A stretch of 64,000 bases of DNA from Mucilaginibacter myungsuensis (GCF_015222005.1 NZ_JADFFL010000003.1:682001-746000); one strand, 5' to 3'. Shown: positions 8,398-18,741, counted from the stretch's first letter. The notes: generated by a model not told the origin, from the letters alone. Made by a program: numbers and translations.

Positions 8398-9108
8398 TTA
8401 CTGATCGATCTTGAATTTGTTTATAAAGGCTAACGTCCGCTTGGTAAGCTTGATCTTCAGTTTCAAGTCACCGCTGCCGCCTTTGGCTTCGCCCGCAGTT
8501 CGCACAGCAAAATCGACCGGAAATTCGATGATACGGCCTTTACTCTTCGCGTTGACCAAGAAATACAAGTCCAGCGAAAAATCGCCGGGGGCATTGCCGG
8601 CTATCTCGCTGTAAAATTGCCGACTGAATAATTTAGGCTGCGCATTAACATCAGGTGTGTATTTACCCAACTTAAAAAGTACATAAAAACTCATTAAGGA
8701 TGTAAACAATTTATCGAAGACAGGGCGGCCCTTTCGGCGGCCTTTTACAACAGTGTAAGGATCCGCAGACTTTTGATAGATGCCCAAAGCTTTGACACAA
8801 TCAAAAATATCGGTCTGCATGTCGGCGTGTGTCCAGCAGATCACATCCGCTGTAGCTTGCTGCAAGCCTGCTAATATGCCGTGTCCATAACCTTTGTTTA
8901 CTGCGACATGATGCGAGCGTATATTGGCTTTACCCGTTTTCGCGATCAGTTCGGCCATCAGGTCCGCAGAGTTATCAGTAGATCCGTTGTTCACCAGAAT
9001 CACCTCCACATCAGGATGGTCGGTTACCAGGCTTTCGCATCTGCCGATCAGGGCGCTGAGGTTACCCGACTCGTTATAACAAGGAATTACGATAGACAGT
9101 TGCATCAT
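8398..9108 (-). CDS. Family 2 glycosyltransferase (polyprenyl-phosphate sugar synthase-like)
   Basis: A 236-residue GT-A enzyme beginning QLSIVIPCYNESGNL, with the nucleotide-binding NNGSTDNS segment and an acidic HADMQTD motif in place of the DxD. Size and layout resemble dolichyl-phosphate mannose synthase-type enzymes, but no C-terminal membrane helices are present. The first in-frame start would be TTG; the ATG chosen overlaps the stop of the preceding nucleotidyltransferase by one base (TGATG). It is the last gene of a seven-gene operon and probably transfers the sugar activated by the upstream nucleotidyltransferases. Acceptor and donor are unknown. Confidence 0.82.
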   Translation of the reverse strand: MMQLSIVIPCYNESGNLSALIGRCESLVTDHPDVEVILVNNGSTDNSADLMAELIAKTGKANIRSHHVAVNKGYGHGILAGLQQATADVICWTHADMQTDIFDCVKALGIYQKSADPYTVVKGRRKGRPVFDKLFTSLMSFYVLFKLGKYTPDVNAQPKLFSRQFYSEIAGNAPGDFSLDLYFLVNAKSKGRIIEFPVDFAVRTAGEAKGGSGDLKLKIKLTKRTLAFINKFKIDQ

Positions 9109-9857
9109 CAATATTTTTCGAAATAGCTTTTCCAGTAATTATAGGTCTCATAATCGTTCGGGGTTCCCCAACATATGTATTTATCAACCTCCAAAATTTT
9201 TACTTTGTATCCTAGGGCAACGGCATCGTTAATGCACTCGTCTATATAAAATTCATTGTTGATGCGGCGGTCCTGATCAATCATCCTATCTACAGATCGC
9301 ATATAAACATCCTTGTTTCTGAACCAAAATGCGCCAACTACGGCATGGTCGTTAAAAGGATCGGCACTGATCGGTTTTTTGACCGAAACATGGTTTACAT
9401 CATCTCCATCAACAGCCACCCAACCGTACTGCTTGGGCTTTGTAACCACGGTGGCATTGTGCCTAAAGGAGCACACGATAACATCCGCTTTGCTTTTTAG
9501 CCCTGCAAATTTGTCCCTATCATAAATAAGCCCATTATCGCAAGCGCCGATCATGATATCGGTCTGCTCATCTATATGTTCCATCGCCAGCAAGCACGTG
9601 GAGGCCTGCCCTTCGGTAACCTGATCTAAAATTACAAAATCAGAATCGGGAATATACTGGCCGATCACTTCGTGGATCTTGTACACCTCTGTGTGTTCTC
9701 GCAGCATCACATATAGATATCGGTCGGCTTTGGGCAGATCCAGAGCTGCTTTTACAACCATCGGCACGCCGTCAACAGGTAAAATTGGCTTGGGTAAGGT
9801 ATAACCTTCTTTGGCAAACCGTTCACCTTTTCCGGCCATGGGTATTAAAACAATCAT
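9108..9857 (-). CDS. Sugar-phosphate nucleotidyltransferase
   Basis: A 249-residue protein with the nucleotidyltransferase signature near the N-terminus (GKGERFAKEG then LPKPILPVDG), an acidic metal site around GACDNG, and the conserved C-terminal CWGTPNDYETYNYW segment. It would join NTP and a sugar- or polyol-1-phosphate to give an NDP-activated donor. It overlaps the preceding nucleotidyltransferase by four bases. The N-terminal motif lacks the canonical GxGTRL form of RfbA/RfbF, so the substrate is probably not glucose-1-phosphate. The product of the operon is unknown. Confidence 0.8.
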   Translation of the reverse strand: MIVLIPMAGKGERFAKEGYTLPKPILPVDGVPMVVKAALDLPKADRYLYVMLREHTEVYKIHEVIGQYIPDSDFVILDQVTEGQASTCLLAMEHIDEQTDIMIGACDNGLIYDRDKFAGLKSKADVIVCSFRHNATVVTKPKQYGWVAVDGDDVNHVSVKKPISADPFNDHAVVGAFWFRNKDVYMRSVDRMIDQDRRINNEFYIDECINDAVALGYKVKILEVDKYICWGTPNDYETYNYWKSYFEKY

Positions 9858-10633
9858 GCGTAATTGTGCTCTTTAAAGATAGACTGCCAGTATAAAAATT
9901 CTTCCAGATCTTGCGGCGTACCCCATTGGCAAAAATGCGGCACTTTGTTGTAAACGCCCACCTTCAACCCGTCTGCCAGTAGTAAAGGGTAAACCAGACT
10001 GATGTAATATTCGCCATTTAAAGCCTCGCCATAGTCCATGGTGGCTTTAAAATATTGCTTCATTAAAGACCCTAATCTAAAATAATAAGCGCCAACGGAA
10101 TGCTGCCCCAATGTTTTATCCTGCTCGAAAGAAAATTTCTCTTTTATCTCTAACAGTTCCAGTTGATCATTTACGCGACAACCGGCATATACGTTCCCCT
10201 CGTGCAGTAAATGCGGATGGAAGCCTTGATAGCAAACTATGCTGCCGTCAACGCCCGAGCGTTCAACCTCCTGTGTAAAATCATTAAAGTCCCAATCCAT
10301 AAAATAGTCGCAATAAGATAGCATCACGGGTTCGTTATCATTTATTAAATGTTTGGCTTGTAAAGCGGCATAGACAGGCCCCAATTTTAAATAAGGCTCG
10401 CTAACCGTTACTACCTTTGCTTTGGGGCTGATCGAAGGGAAATAAGTGCTGAAATTATATTCCTGATCATGGTCTTCGCGACAAATAAAAATATACGAGT
10501 CCGCGCCTGGGAACATGTCTATCACATACTCAATAATCGGCTTACCGCCCACGGTTATCATAGGCTTTAACGTTTGGTAACCGGCGGCTTTAAAGCGGGC
10601 GCCTTCGCCCGTCATGGGGATAACAACTTGCAT
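9854..10633 (-). CDS. Sugar-phosphate nucleotidyltransferase, second copy
   Basis: A 259-residue relative of the following gene: MTGEGARFKAAGYQTLKPMI at the N-terminus, an acidic SYCDYFMDWDF site and a C-terminal CQWGTPQDLEEFLYWQSIF matching its neighbour. The two are diverged paralogues rather than recent duplicates. Two linked nucleotidyltransferases suggest two activated intermediates, or one active and one partner subunit. It starts four bases after the aldolase stop. Confidence 0.8.
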   Translation of the reverse strand: MQVVIPMTGEGARFKAAGYQTLKPMITVGGKPIIEYVIDMFPGADSYIFICREDHDQEYNFSTYFPSISPKAKVVTVSEPYLKLGPVYAALQAKHLINDNEPVMLSYCDYFMDWDFNDFTQEVERSGVDGSIVCYQGFHPHLLHEGNVYAGCRVNDQLELLEIKEKFSFEQDKTLGQHSVGAYYFRLGSLMKQYFKATMDYGEALNGEYYISLVYPLLLADGLKVGVYNKVPHFCQWGTPQDLEEFLYWQSIFKEHNYA

Positions 10634-10637
10634 AACG

Positions 10638-11642
10638 CTATTTCTCTAATATCGAGGCCCTATATCGTTCTGTAGAAAGACCATGCATAATACTGATCAG
10701 CTCATCGGGGATATGATCAGGGGTAAGGCCGTTCGCAGCTATTTGGCCGCTAATGTAATGCACGGCTTGCAACATCGTCTTGCAGGCTGAAATAAATTTT
10801 TCGTTCCCCTGCAAGATCACTTCGCCTGTTGCAAGGTCGGTGTAAACACCCGGACTTAACTGAGTCGACGACGACACCTTACCTTTAAAAAAGATAGACT
10901 GATCCGGGATCAGGATCTTTCGGGTTAACGTTTCAACTAAAGTATTCACGTTTATATTATTTGCGGCTATACTACTCGGATCTACCGAAAAACGGTCGTC
11001 ATCAATTTTATTTAAAACGATCCCGGGCATTTCCGGCAGTTTATAATGCTCTTTGATCTTATTAATAAAGTGATCATATTTTTCGATCACAGTTTGGTGA
11101 TTATCGCCATGTACAATGATGCCGTGGTTTTTAAGAACGATAATAGCCGGATAGCGATCGCCCCGCTTGTTTTTAACCAGATATTCAGCAATAGGGAAGC
11201 CCGGGGTTACGTAGGGCACCAACAGATATTCATCCTGATCAAAAAGATCAGCCAATATTTCCCCGCACTCAACAGCACAGGCCACTACGTTAACATATAC
11301 CGAATGGGTGTGCAACACAAATTTATTAAGCAAGGAGTGGAACTCGAACTCCATCGATGGCTTTAAACCTTCGGGGACGGAGCCTAACACCGGCGGGGCT
11401 GCGTTCTCGTAGATCACATCTCCAGAGTTGACTTTCGATAGCAGGTTCTGTACGATAGTTCCGTTATCAAGCCATACCGCGCCGGTGCCCTCAGCCACAT
11501 CGGCAAATGTAAAGCCCGACGCCTTTATCATGATCGCATCGCCCAACTTGACAGAGGTATTGCCACCCGGCCCCTGCACGTGTTCCCCGTTTTGGCTAAA
11601 TGGGGCTGTTATTAATTGCAGCTGCTCTAAATTTTGCACCAT
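10638..11642 (-). CDS. Class II aldolase/adducin family protein
   Basis: A 334-residue protein with the class II aldolase (FucA/RhaD/AraD) fold: GPGGNTSVKLG near residue 25, the zinc-site segment VLHTHSVYVNVV and a second histidine region LKNHGIIVHGDNHQTV. The family cleaves or joins ketose phosphates, or epimerises them, using Zn2+. The protein is ~100 residues longer than FucA, with an extra C-terminal domain. It sits between the fusion kinase/glycosyltransferase and the nucleotidyltransferases, suggesting that it makes or remodels a sugar phosphate that is then activated. Actual substrate not identifiable. Confidence 0.8.
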   Translation of the reverse strand: MVQNLEQLQLITAPFSQNGEHVQGPGGNTSVKLGDAIMIKASGFTFADVAEGTGAVWLDNGTIVQNLLSKVNSGDVIYENAAPPVLGSVPEGLKPSMEFEFHSLLNKFVLHTHSVYVNVVACAVECGEILADLFDQDEYLLVPYVTPGFPIAEYLVKNKRGDRYPAIIVLKNHGIIVHGDNHQTVIEKYDHFINKIKEHYKLPEMPGIVLNKIDDDRFSVDPSSIAANNINVNTLVETLTRKILIPDQSIFFKGKVSSSTQLSPGVYTDLATGEVILQGNEKFISACKTMLQAVHYISGQIAANGLTPDHIPDELISIMHGLSTERYRASILEK

Positions 11643-11652
11643 AATAATTTAT

Positions 11653-13797
11653 TTACAATTCATCTTGTCCGAGCAGAACACCGGTCTTTTTAAGATTGTT
11701 AAAAATGTAATATAGCACGAACAATTGCATTACGCCATAAAAATTATCTTGCCATAAAGGCGCGTTACCTATCAGCTCTTCAACATTCAATTGCAGTGAC
11801 TCGGCTACCTCATTTACTTGCGTGCTGCCGATGTCGCCTTCCAAGGTCATCACTTGTTTATACCTGTCTATGGTGTGGCCGATCTTTAACCCGGCTATGT
11901 TGATCAGGCCATCTAAAAGTCCTTCAAAATAAATGTCGTTGGCACAAGTGGCTCTTAGAGCGAATTTTTCATCGTTACTGGGATTGACTCCTATGCTATC
12001 CGAACGAATGATGGAGAATACGATATCAGCTTCGGTCTGTTGATCTATGATATGGCCGATGGCATCAGGCACGCGCTTATCTATCGCGTCGACAACATCC
12101 TGATACTGATGGCCGCGTTCGTTCACATCGCGTTGGATCTTCCAGTAACGGCGCAACTCTTCAGACGGGCTCATGAATATCTTCAGATCGTATATATTAC
12201 TCACTTCGCGCAGGTAGAAGGCGTGCAGGCCTTCATAAATGATCACGCGACGGGCTTTAACTTTCACCTCCTCGGTAAATTTGCCGCTGGTATGATTGTA
12301 TGAGCGGCGTTGGATCTTTTTACCGGCTTTAAGGTCCGTAAGATCGGCCAGGTCCCGGTGCAGCCAATTGGCTTTTGGATTTAGATGAGTGATCTGCTCC
12401 CATTTTTCGTGCCCTCGCTCCCACCGGTGCATATCATCGCCTTTTAGCACCAGCGTGTTACGTGTACCGAGCAGATCCATGATGCTGTTAGACAAGGTGG
12501 TCTTCCCGCTCGCCGAGTCCCCGCAAATACCTATCAGATATGGCTGGCTATAGATCTTGTATTTCCGGATCTGCAATATCCCCAACCTGAACAACGATAT
12601 ACAGAACAACAAAAGCGTAGTTTGCAACAGGGTAAACATTACCTGCAAAACCACATCCACATTAAAGCCGTAGGCTAATAGAGCGCTGTACAAATTACCG
12701 GCACTTGCCGCCCGGGCAACGATCAGCTGGGCTACCTGGGGAAGATCGGACTTGGGCGATATGATAAAGAACAGAAAATAGGTGATGTTCAGCAAGAGGA
12801 ACAAATACTTCTCTTGCGCCGAGAACCGGATGACGAAGTAAATAAAGAACGGCATGTTCCACAAATACCAGCCTTGTGACGGAACGATAAAAAAGGTAAT
12901 GATGCCAAAACTCAGGGCCAAAAATATCAACAGGATGTCTTTATTGATAAACTTTAGCTGGAACATGAGATACAGGATCACCATGTAGGCAGCAGGGACA
13001 AATATGAACCGGTAATTATCGAACAGGTTAAAGAACGACTCGAACACTTTATTCTGCTCGGCGTTTTGGTACACCATTTTAATATACCCATCCTGAAACA
13101 TAAAAGGACAATTAAGCGCGAGTACTAGTCCGAAGAAAAATAATGAGCCACGCAACAGTACCTTATTATCCAATTGCTTAATCCGATAAATGTAAATGGC
13201 AAGCAACGGGATAGCCAGTACAATGTGGAATTTAGTGGCACAGGCTATGGCCAAAAAAACCACAAAATGATAGAACCTATTGGTGAACAGATAGTATAAC
13301 GACAGGCATAAAAAAGCGGTCGGCAATATATCCAACTGCCCATGGATGTATGTAATATAAATTACAATAGGGTTGAACCAGTACCATTTTACAACGGCCT
13401 TAACGTTACGTAACCATTTAATTAGCACTAATAAAACAACTATATCGCCAAACAACAGCGGCAGCCTGATAAAAAAAAGATCAGTAAAAGATGCCGGCCC
13501 AGATGTAACCCCGAAAATAGACCCAATGAACCGCGAAGCCGACAATATATATAACATGACCGGCGGATACGGGAACGCGTTAGGCTTTACCGCATAAAAA
13601 TTTCTATAAACCTGCCACAGATCGCCATTTATTGCCGAGCGTATGAATGGGCTGAACAGTTCTGTAAGATAAGCTGACGCGAACAACGAGCCGATAACAA
13701 GCTTTAAGCCCAACCCTATCTGAAAGCTACGGTTTTGCTTTAGCAGTGCAAACAGCACATCTTTTGATGAACGTTGATGTAGGACGCTATTGCTCAT
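11653..13797 (-). CDS. Fusion of polytopic GT-C-like glycosyltransferase with uridine kinase-like domain
   Basis: A 714-residue two-part protein. Residues ~25-405 form about ten membrane helices with the pattern of GT87/GT-C polyprenol-sugar-dependent glycosyltransferases (loop YIHGQLDILPTAF near residue 155). Residues ~415-600 are a P-loop kinase of the uridine kinase/phosphoribulokinase family: GDSASGKTT Walker A, KGDDMHRW, IIYEGLHAFYLREV Walker B-like and an arginine-rich lid. A further ~110 residues end the protein. There is no frameshift or stop at the junction. The pairing implies coupled phosphorylation and transfer at the membrane, which is an inference. Confidence 0.75.
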   Translation of the reverse strand: MSNSVLHQRSSKDVLFALLKQNRSFQIGLGLKLVIGSLFASAYLTELFSPFIRSAINGDLWQVYRNFYAVKPNAFPYPPVMLYILSASRFIGSIFGVTSGPASFTDLFFIRLPLLFGDIVVLLVLIKWLRNVKAVVKWYWFNPIVIYITYIHGQLDILPTAFLCLSLYYLFTNRFYHFVVFLAIACATKFHIVLAIPLLAIYIYRIKQLDNKVLLRGSLFFFGLVLALNCPFMFQDGYIKMVYQNAEQNKVFESFFNLFDNYRFIFVPAAYMVILYLMFQLKFINKDILLIFLALSFGIITFFIVPSQGWYLWNMPFFIYFVIRFSAQEKYLFLLLNITYFLFFIISPKSDLPQVAQLIVARAASAGNLYSALLAYGFNVDVVLQVMFTLLQTTLLLFCISLFRLGILQIRKYKIYSQPYLIGICGDSASGKTTLSNSIMDLLGTRNTLVLKGDDMHRWERGHEKWEQITHLNPKANWLHRDLADLTDLKAGKKIQRRSYNHTSGKFTEEVKVKARRVIIYEGLHAFYLREVSNIYDLKIFMSPSEELRRYWKIQRDVNERGHQYQDVVDAIDKRVPDAIGHIIDQQTEADIVFSIIRSDSIGVNPSNDEKFALRATCANDIYFEGLLDGLINIAGLKIGHTIDRYKQVMTLEGDIGSTQVNEVAESLQLNVEELIGNAPLWQDNFYGVMQLFVLYYIFNNLKKTGVLLGQDEL

Positions 13798-13809
13798 TAC
13801 AGCTATGGT

Positions 13810-14475
13810 TTAGGCATGCCCGGTTAAATGGTAATTAGTAATATTATAGACGGATGAAATGTGATTATCCTTTTTAGTGTCATCGCCGATAACGGCTATA
13901 TTGACTATTTGCATGTTAGCTTTTAAAACTTTAGAGATAGCCAGTTCAAAAATAAAAGGGTGCGGCTTTTCTACCCCGGCTTCTTCGCTGGTCACCATAT
14001 AAGTTAAATACTCCCCGATCCCCAGATGGCGGATCTTGAGGAATTGCACCTCAGCCGTCATATCTGTCACAAGTACTACCGGGATGTTCTTTTCGCGACA
14101 ACCTTGTAAAAACAGTAAGGCTCCGTCAAGCAATTCCATTTCGGCAATAAAAGTGGACCAATATGAATTATAGTATTTTAAAATCAATTCGGTATCAGTA
14201 CGTCCCAAAACCGACTCGACCATATATTGCACGTAAAAAAAACGGGAATGCGACGCCGCGGTACCCAAGTTAGTATGATGCACGGTCCGTCGGGATGCGT
14301 TGTATAGATCAATAGCCTGCTCGTATCCAACACCCTGTTCATCGGCAAACTGCCGGCACAGCATATTTAAAGCAACAGAATGACAACTGTGGTAGTGGTA
14401 TAGCGTGTTATCCAGATCCAGCAGAACCAGATCGGTATGGGTAAGGTCAATATCGGTCAGTGTTTTTACATCCAT
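13810..14475 (-). CDS. HAD superfamily hydrolase
   Basis: A 221-residue HAD phosphatase with all four motifs: LLDLDNTLY (nucleophile Asp and acid/base Asp), VVLVTDMT, EKPHPFIFE with the conserved Lys, and IGDDTKKDN. The cap and length fit subfamily IA pyrimidine nucleotidase/phosphoglycolate phosphatase-type enzymes. It overlaps the preceding GDPD-like gene by ten bases and lies 12 bases before the fusion gene. It probably removes phosphate from a sugar- or polyol-phosphate intermediate of the operon; substrate not determined. Confidence 0.85.
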   Translation of the reverse strand: MDVKTLTDIDLTHTDLVLLDLDNTLYHYHSCHSVALNMLCRQFADEQGVGYEQAIDLYNASRRTVHHTNLGTAASHSRFFYVQYMVESVLGRTDTELILKYYNSYWSTFIAEMELLDGALLFLQGCREKNIPVVLVTDMTAEVQFLKIRHLGIGEYLTYMVTSEEAGVEKPHPFIFELAISKVLKANMQIVNIAVIGDDTKKDNHISSVYNITNYHLTGHA

Positions 14476-15053
14476 AGGTCCGGCTGTTTAGTGCAGATAG
14501 CATCGATATTAAAGTTAGCAAAGTCTCTCTTAAATTCCTGTATCCATGCCAATGGATGCCCCTGCAACTCGGGCGACACGATACATATCTTAAAATGTGC
14601 CGACAGATATTCGTAAACATCCGTGGTCAAAACATTTTTGGTAAAACAATCTACCCATACCCACTCGGCCTTACCTTCAAACTTTTTCACAAAAGCCAAT
14701 GGCTCGTATTCAGAGAACCTGACCGCCACCTTAGAGCAACCTGCATTAATGGTCTTAACCAAAAATGGCAACGACAGATCCAGAAAAAAATAATTGCTGA
14801 TATTATTCTCGGCCATTATCCCGATCAGCTTTTGCTCTAACCCTTCGCACTTGGTATTCAGGATGATCAACTGATGCTGATAACGCTTGATATACTCTTC
14901 CAACAGTTCGCCCTTATCAAATGCATCATGATGAATAATGACATCTTTTGTGTCAGACCGCAGGTCCAATTCTACACCGTACTTCACAGGCGTATCCAGT
15001 AACGCTTCGGTGGTATTAATACGATGCTTTATAATTAGCGGTGAATTTTTCAT
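14466..15053 (-). CDS. Degenerate glycerophosphodiester phosphodiesterase-like protein
   Basis: A 195-residue protein with a GDPD/PLC-type TIM-barrel beginning: H10-R11 after the first strand, E28-x-D30, and H42-D43, matching the usual HRG...ExD...HD pattern. The Gly after HR is Ile, the usual second acidic strand (IEIK) reads ILNTK, and the protein is shorter than normal GDPDs, so activity may be altered. The ATG chosen matches the start of the fold; an upstream GTG/ATG would add 25 unlikely residues. It is the first gene of the seven-gene operon. Confidence 0.62.
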   Translation of the reverse strand: MKNSPLIIKHRINTTEALLDTPVKYGVELDLRSDTKDVIIHHDAFDKGELLEEYIKRYQHQLIILNTKCEGLEQKLIGIMAENNISNYFFLDLSLPFLVKTINAGCSKVAVRFSEYEPLAFVKKFEGKAEWVWVDCFTKNVLTTDVYEYLSAHFKICIVSPELQGHPLAWIQEFKRDFANFNIDAICTKQPDLWM

Positions 15054-15186
15054 CGTCAACGGTCGTCGGTCTTGATGCCCGAAGATACAGGAATTAATGG
15101 ACGCTTGGTGATGATCTTTAAAAACCAAACTAAGAGTTACAGATCAAACGACTTTTTAAGACGGCTTGGCAATACCATTAAAACAT

Positions 15187-15218
15187 AACACCCTTGTAGC
15201 CTATGCAACAAGGGTGTT
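15187..15218 (-). terminator. Hairpin after gyrB
   Basis: An 11-bp perfect stem (AACACCCTTGT / ACAAGGGTGTT) with a 10-base loop, about 60 bases after the gyrB stop. On the minus strand it is followed by a loosely T-rich stretch (TATGTTTTAATGG), so it is a fair but not perfect intrinsic terminator. Confidence 0.5.
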
Positions 15219-15238
15219 CAAAACTTCTATCATTCGCT

Positions 15239-15254
15239 CCCGATAGCTATCGGG
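15239..15254. repeat. 16-bp perfect palindrome CCCGATAGCTATCGGG
   Basis: A self-complementary 16-mer without loop, between the gyrB stop and the gyrB terminator hairpin. Its role is unknown; it may be a dispersed palindromic element or a protein-binding site. Confidence 0.6.
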
Positions 15255-15275
15255 GTCGCCTTTCGCATTCCTTAA

Positions 15276-17255
<1,980 letters not shown>

Positions 17256-17256
17256 T

Positions 17257-17264
17257 CAAAAATA
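17257..17264 (-). promoter_or_regulatory. -7 promoter element of gyrB
   Basis: Reads TATTTTTG on the minus strand, an exact TAnnTTTG match 22 bases before the gyrB ATG. No clear -33 TTG is seen at the expected spacing. Confidence 0.5.
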
Positions 17265-17503
17265 CGAAAATTACCGCAATTAACCTAATTGTGGATAATT
17301 AGGCGGGTGTGTAAAACCGTTAAGTAAAAGTCAGTATCGACAAGAGTCACCCCTTATCCAAGTTAACGCTCCGGCAGGAACAGCGCCTTTCCCTTAATTT
17401 AGGGGAAAGCAACGGCAGTGCAATTTGCAGCACCCTGCACAAGGGGTAAATTAACGTCGTTGTAGGCTCCTGACCAAAAATTAGGAAACTTGACCTGAAA
17501 GTT

Positions 17504-17511
17504 TATCTTTG
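17504..17511 (+). promoter_or_regulatory. -7 promoter element of the ompH-like gene
   Basis: TATCTTTG matches TAnnTTTG exactly and lies 22 bases before the ATG. A TTG occurs upstream, but closer than the usual -33 spacing. Confidence 0.55.
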
Positions 17512-17533
17512 TCAAAAAAATTTTAGAGAAGTA

Positions 17534-18124
17534 ATGAAGAAAAGCGCCGCTAACGTAGCAAAGATCACCTTAGGATTGGTGATATCGGCAACTATTTTTG
17601 CCTGCAACCAAAAACCTGCCGAAACTAAAACTGCAACTCCTGCTGCAGCAGTTCCTGTAGATGCCAAAGCGACCATCGTGTACATTAACCAGGATTCGAT
17701 ATCAGAAAAATACCAGGCCGCAATTGATATGCGCAAACGTTTAGAGGAAAAAGGCAAAACGTTAAAAGGTCAGGTAGACTCTCGTCAGCAATCTTTGCAA
17801 CGCGCTTATGTGGATGCTCAAAAAAATGCAGCCAGCATGACCCAGGAGCAACAACAAGCCTTAGGCCAAAAACTGCAACGCGACCAAGGCTCGTTCCAGG
17901 AATTCCAACAAAGAGCTAATGCTGATTTCCAGAATACTTCTGCAGACGAGACCAAGGCACTTTACGATAAGATAGTTGATTTCACTAAAACTTACGCTAA
18001 AGACAAAGGCTATAAACTGATCCTGACCTATCAGAATGGTAATACCACCGTACTGTATGGCGACCCAAGCTTAGACGTAACAGCCGACTTCATTAAAAAA
18101 CTGAACGACGCTTACAAAAAATAA
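17534..18124 (+). CDS. OmpH/Skp family periplasmic chaperone, lipoprotein
   Basis: A 196-residue protein with a lipoprotein signal (hydrophobic stretch then IFAC at about residue 24), an Ala/Pro-rich linker, and the OmpH/Skp core: a strand beginning TIVYINQDSI, two long coiled-coil arms (residues ~60-150, rich in Gln, Lys and Glu) and the closing strand YKLILTYQNGNTTVLYGD. Skp-type chaperones hold unfolded outer-membrane proteins in the periplasm. The lipid anchor is a common variation in Bacteroidota. The gene stands alone between a good promoter element and a strong terminator. Confidence 0.85.
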   Translation: MKKSAANVAKITLGLVISATIFACNQKPAETKTATPAAAVPVDAKATIVYINQDSISEKYQAAIDMRKRLEEKGKTLKGQVDSRQQSLQRAYVDAQKNAASMTQEQQQALGQKLQRDQGSFQEFQQRANADFQNTSADETKALYDKIVDFTKTYAKDKGYKLILTYQNGNTTVLYGDPSLDVTADFIKKLNDAYKK

Positions 18125-18154
18125 ACCACCAATTATAAACCCAAAGTGAAGATG

Positions 18155-18187
18155 CCCCGGCCGCCTGGCCGGGGTTTTCTTTTTTTA
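18155..18187 (+). terminator. Rho-independent terminator of the ompH-like gene
   Basis: Perfect 8-bp GC-only stem CCCCGGCC/GGCCGGGG with a 4-base loop, followed by TTTTCTTTTTTT. It lies 30 bases after the stop codon. Confidence 0.9.
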
Positions 18188-18189
18188 TA

Positions 18190-18255
18190 GAGTCAGGAAA
18201 CAAGACCTTTTCTGAAACATTTCTTGCATCTTGACTCTTGTATCTTGCATCTGAT
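18190..18255. repeat. Short-word repeat tract (CTTGCATCTTGACTCTTG)
   Basis: The stretch before the deaminase gene contains repeated CTTGCATCTTG/CTTGTATCTTG words and an AGTCAGGAAACAAGA segment partly complementary to them, resembling the word-type repeat at 4580-4700. The last word TATCTTGC sits where a -7 element would be expected. Confidence 0.45.
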
Positions 18256-18260
18256 AAATT

Positions 18261-18731
18261 ATGAGTCACGAAAAATTTATGCGCATGGCCATCGAGCTGG
18301 CCGAGAACAATGTAGTGCAGGGCCAGGGCGGCCCCTTTGGCGCGGTGATCGTTAAGGATGGCATGGTGGTAGCCCGCAGTGCCAACAAGGTAGTACCAAC
18401 CAACGACCCGACCGCACATGCCGAAGTATCGGCCATTCGTTTAGCATGCAAAGAACTGGAGACCTTTAATTTAGAAGGCTGCGTGATCTACACCAGTTGC
18501 GAACCTTGCCCGATGTGCTTAGGTGCCATCTATTGGGCGCGTATTGACCATATCTACTACGCCAACACCAAAGCCGACGCTGCCGAGATAGGCTTTGACG
18601 ATAAGTTTATTTACGATGAATTAGACCTGCCCATGGATCAGCGCAAGCTGCCCGTGGTACAACTAATGCGCGACGAAGCCTTGAACGCCTTTAAGATGTG
18701 GGGAACATCGGAGTTGAGGACGGATTATTAG
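18261..18731 (+). CDS. guaD: Nucleoside deaminase, probable guanine deaminase
   Basis: A 156-residue protein of the cytidine deaminase-like superfamily. The zinc site is complete: TAHAEVSAIR (His ligand and catalytic Glu) and TSCEPCPMCLGAIYWAR (two Cys ligands). The length, the DPTAHAEV and EPCPMCLGAIYWAR segments and the AEIGFDDKFIYDEL tail closely match Bacillus subtilis GuaD from memory, rather than the tRNA adenosine deaminase TadA. It would convert guanine to xanthine and ammonia in purine salvage. It is monocistronic. Confidence 0.85.
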   Translation: MSHEKFMRMAIELAENNVVQGQGGPFGAVIVKDGMVVARSANKVVPTNDPTAHAEVSAIRLACKELETFNLEGCVIYTSCEPCPMCLGAIYWARIDHIYYANTKADAAEIGFDDKFIYDELDLPMDQRKLPVVQLMRDEALNAFKMWGTSELRTDY

Positions 18732-18741
18732 GAACCACCAA

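Noticed and set aside
17290..17298. TGTGGATAA, complement of the DnaA box TTATCCACA, upstream of gyrB
   Set aside because: Only one exact box; a 9-mer is expected by chance about every 130 kb per strand, no cluster, no dnaA or dnaN nearby. Not enough for an origin.
17387..17409. Hairpin CTTTCCC...GGGAAAG as a terminator or riboswitch
   Set aside because: No T-tract follows, and it lies between divergent genes, not at a gene end; no riboswitch core is recognised. Kept only as a note in the gap description.
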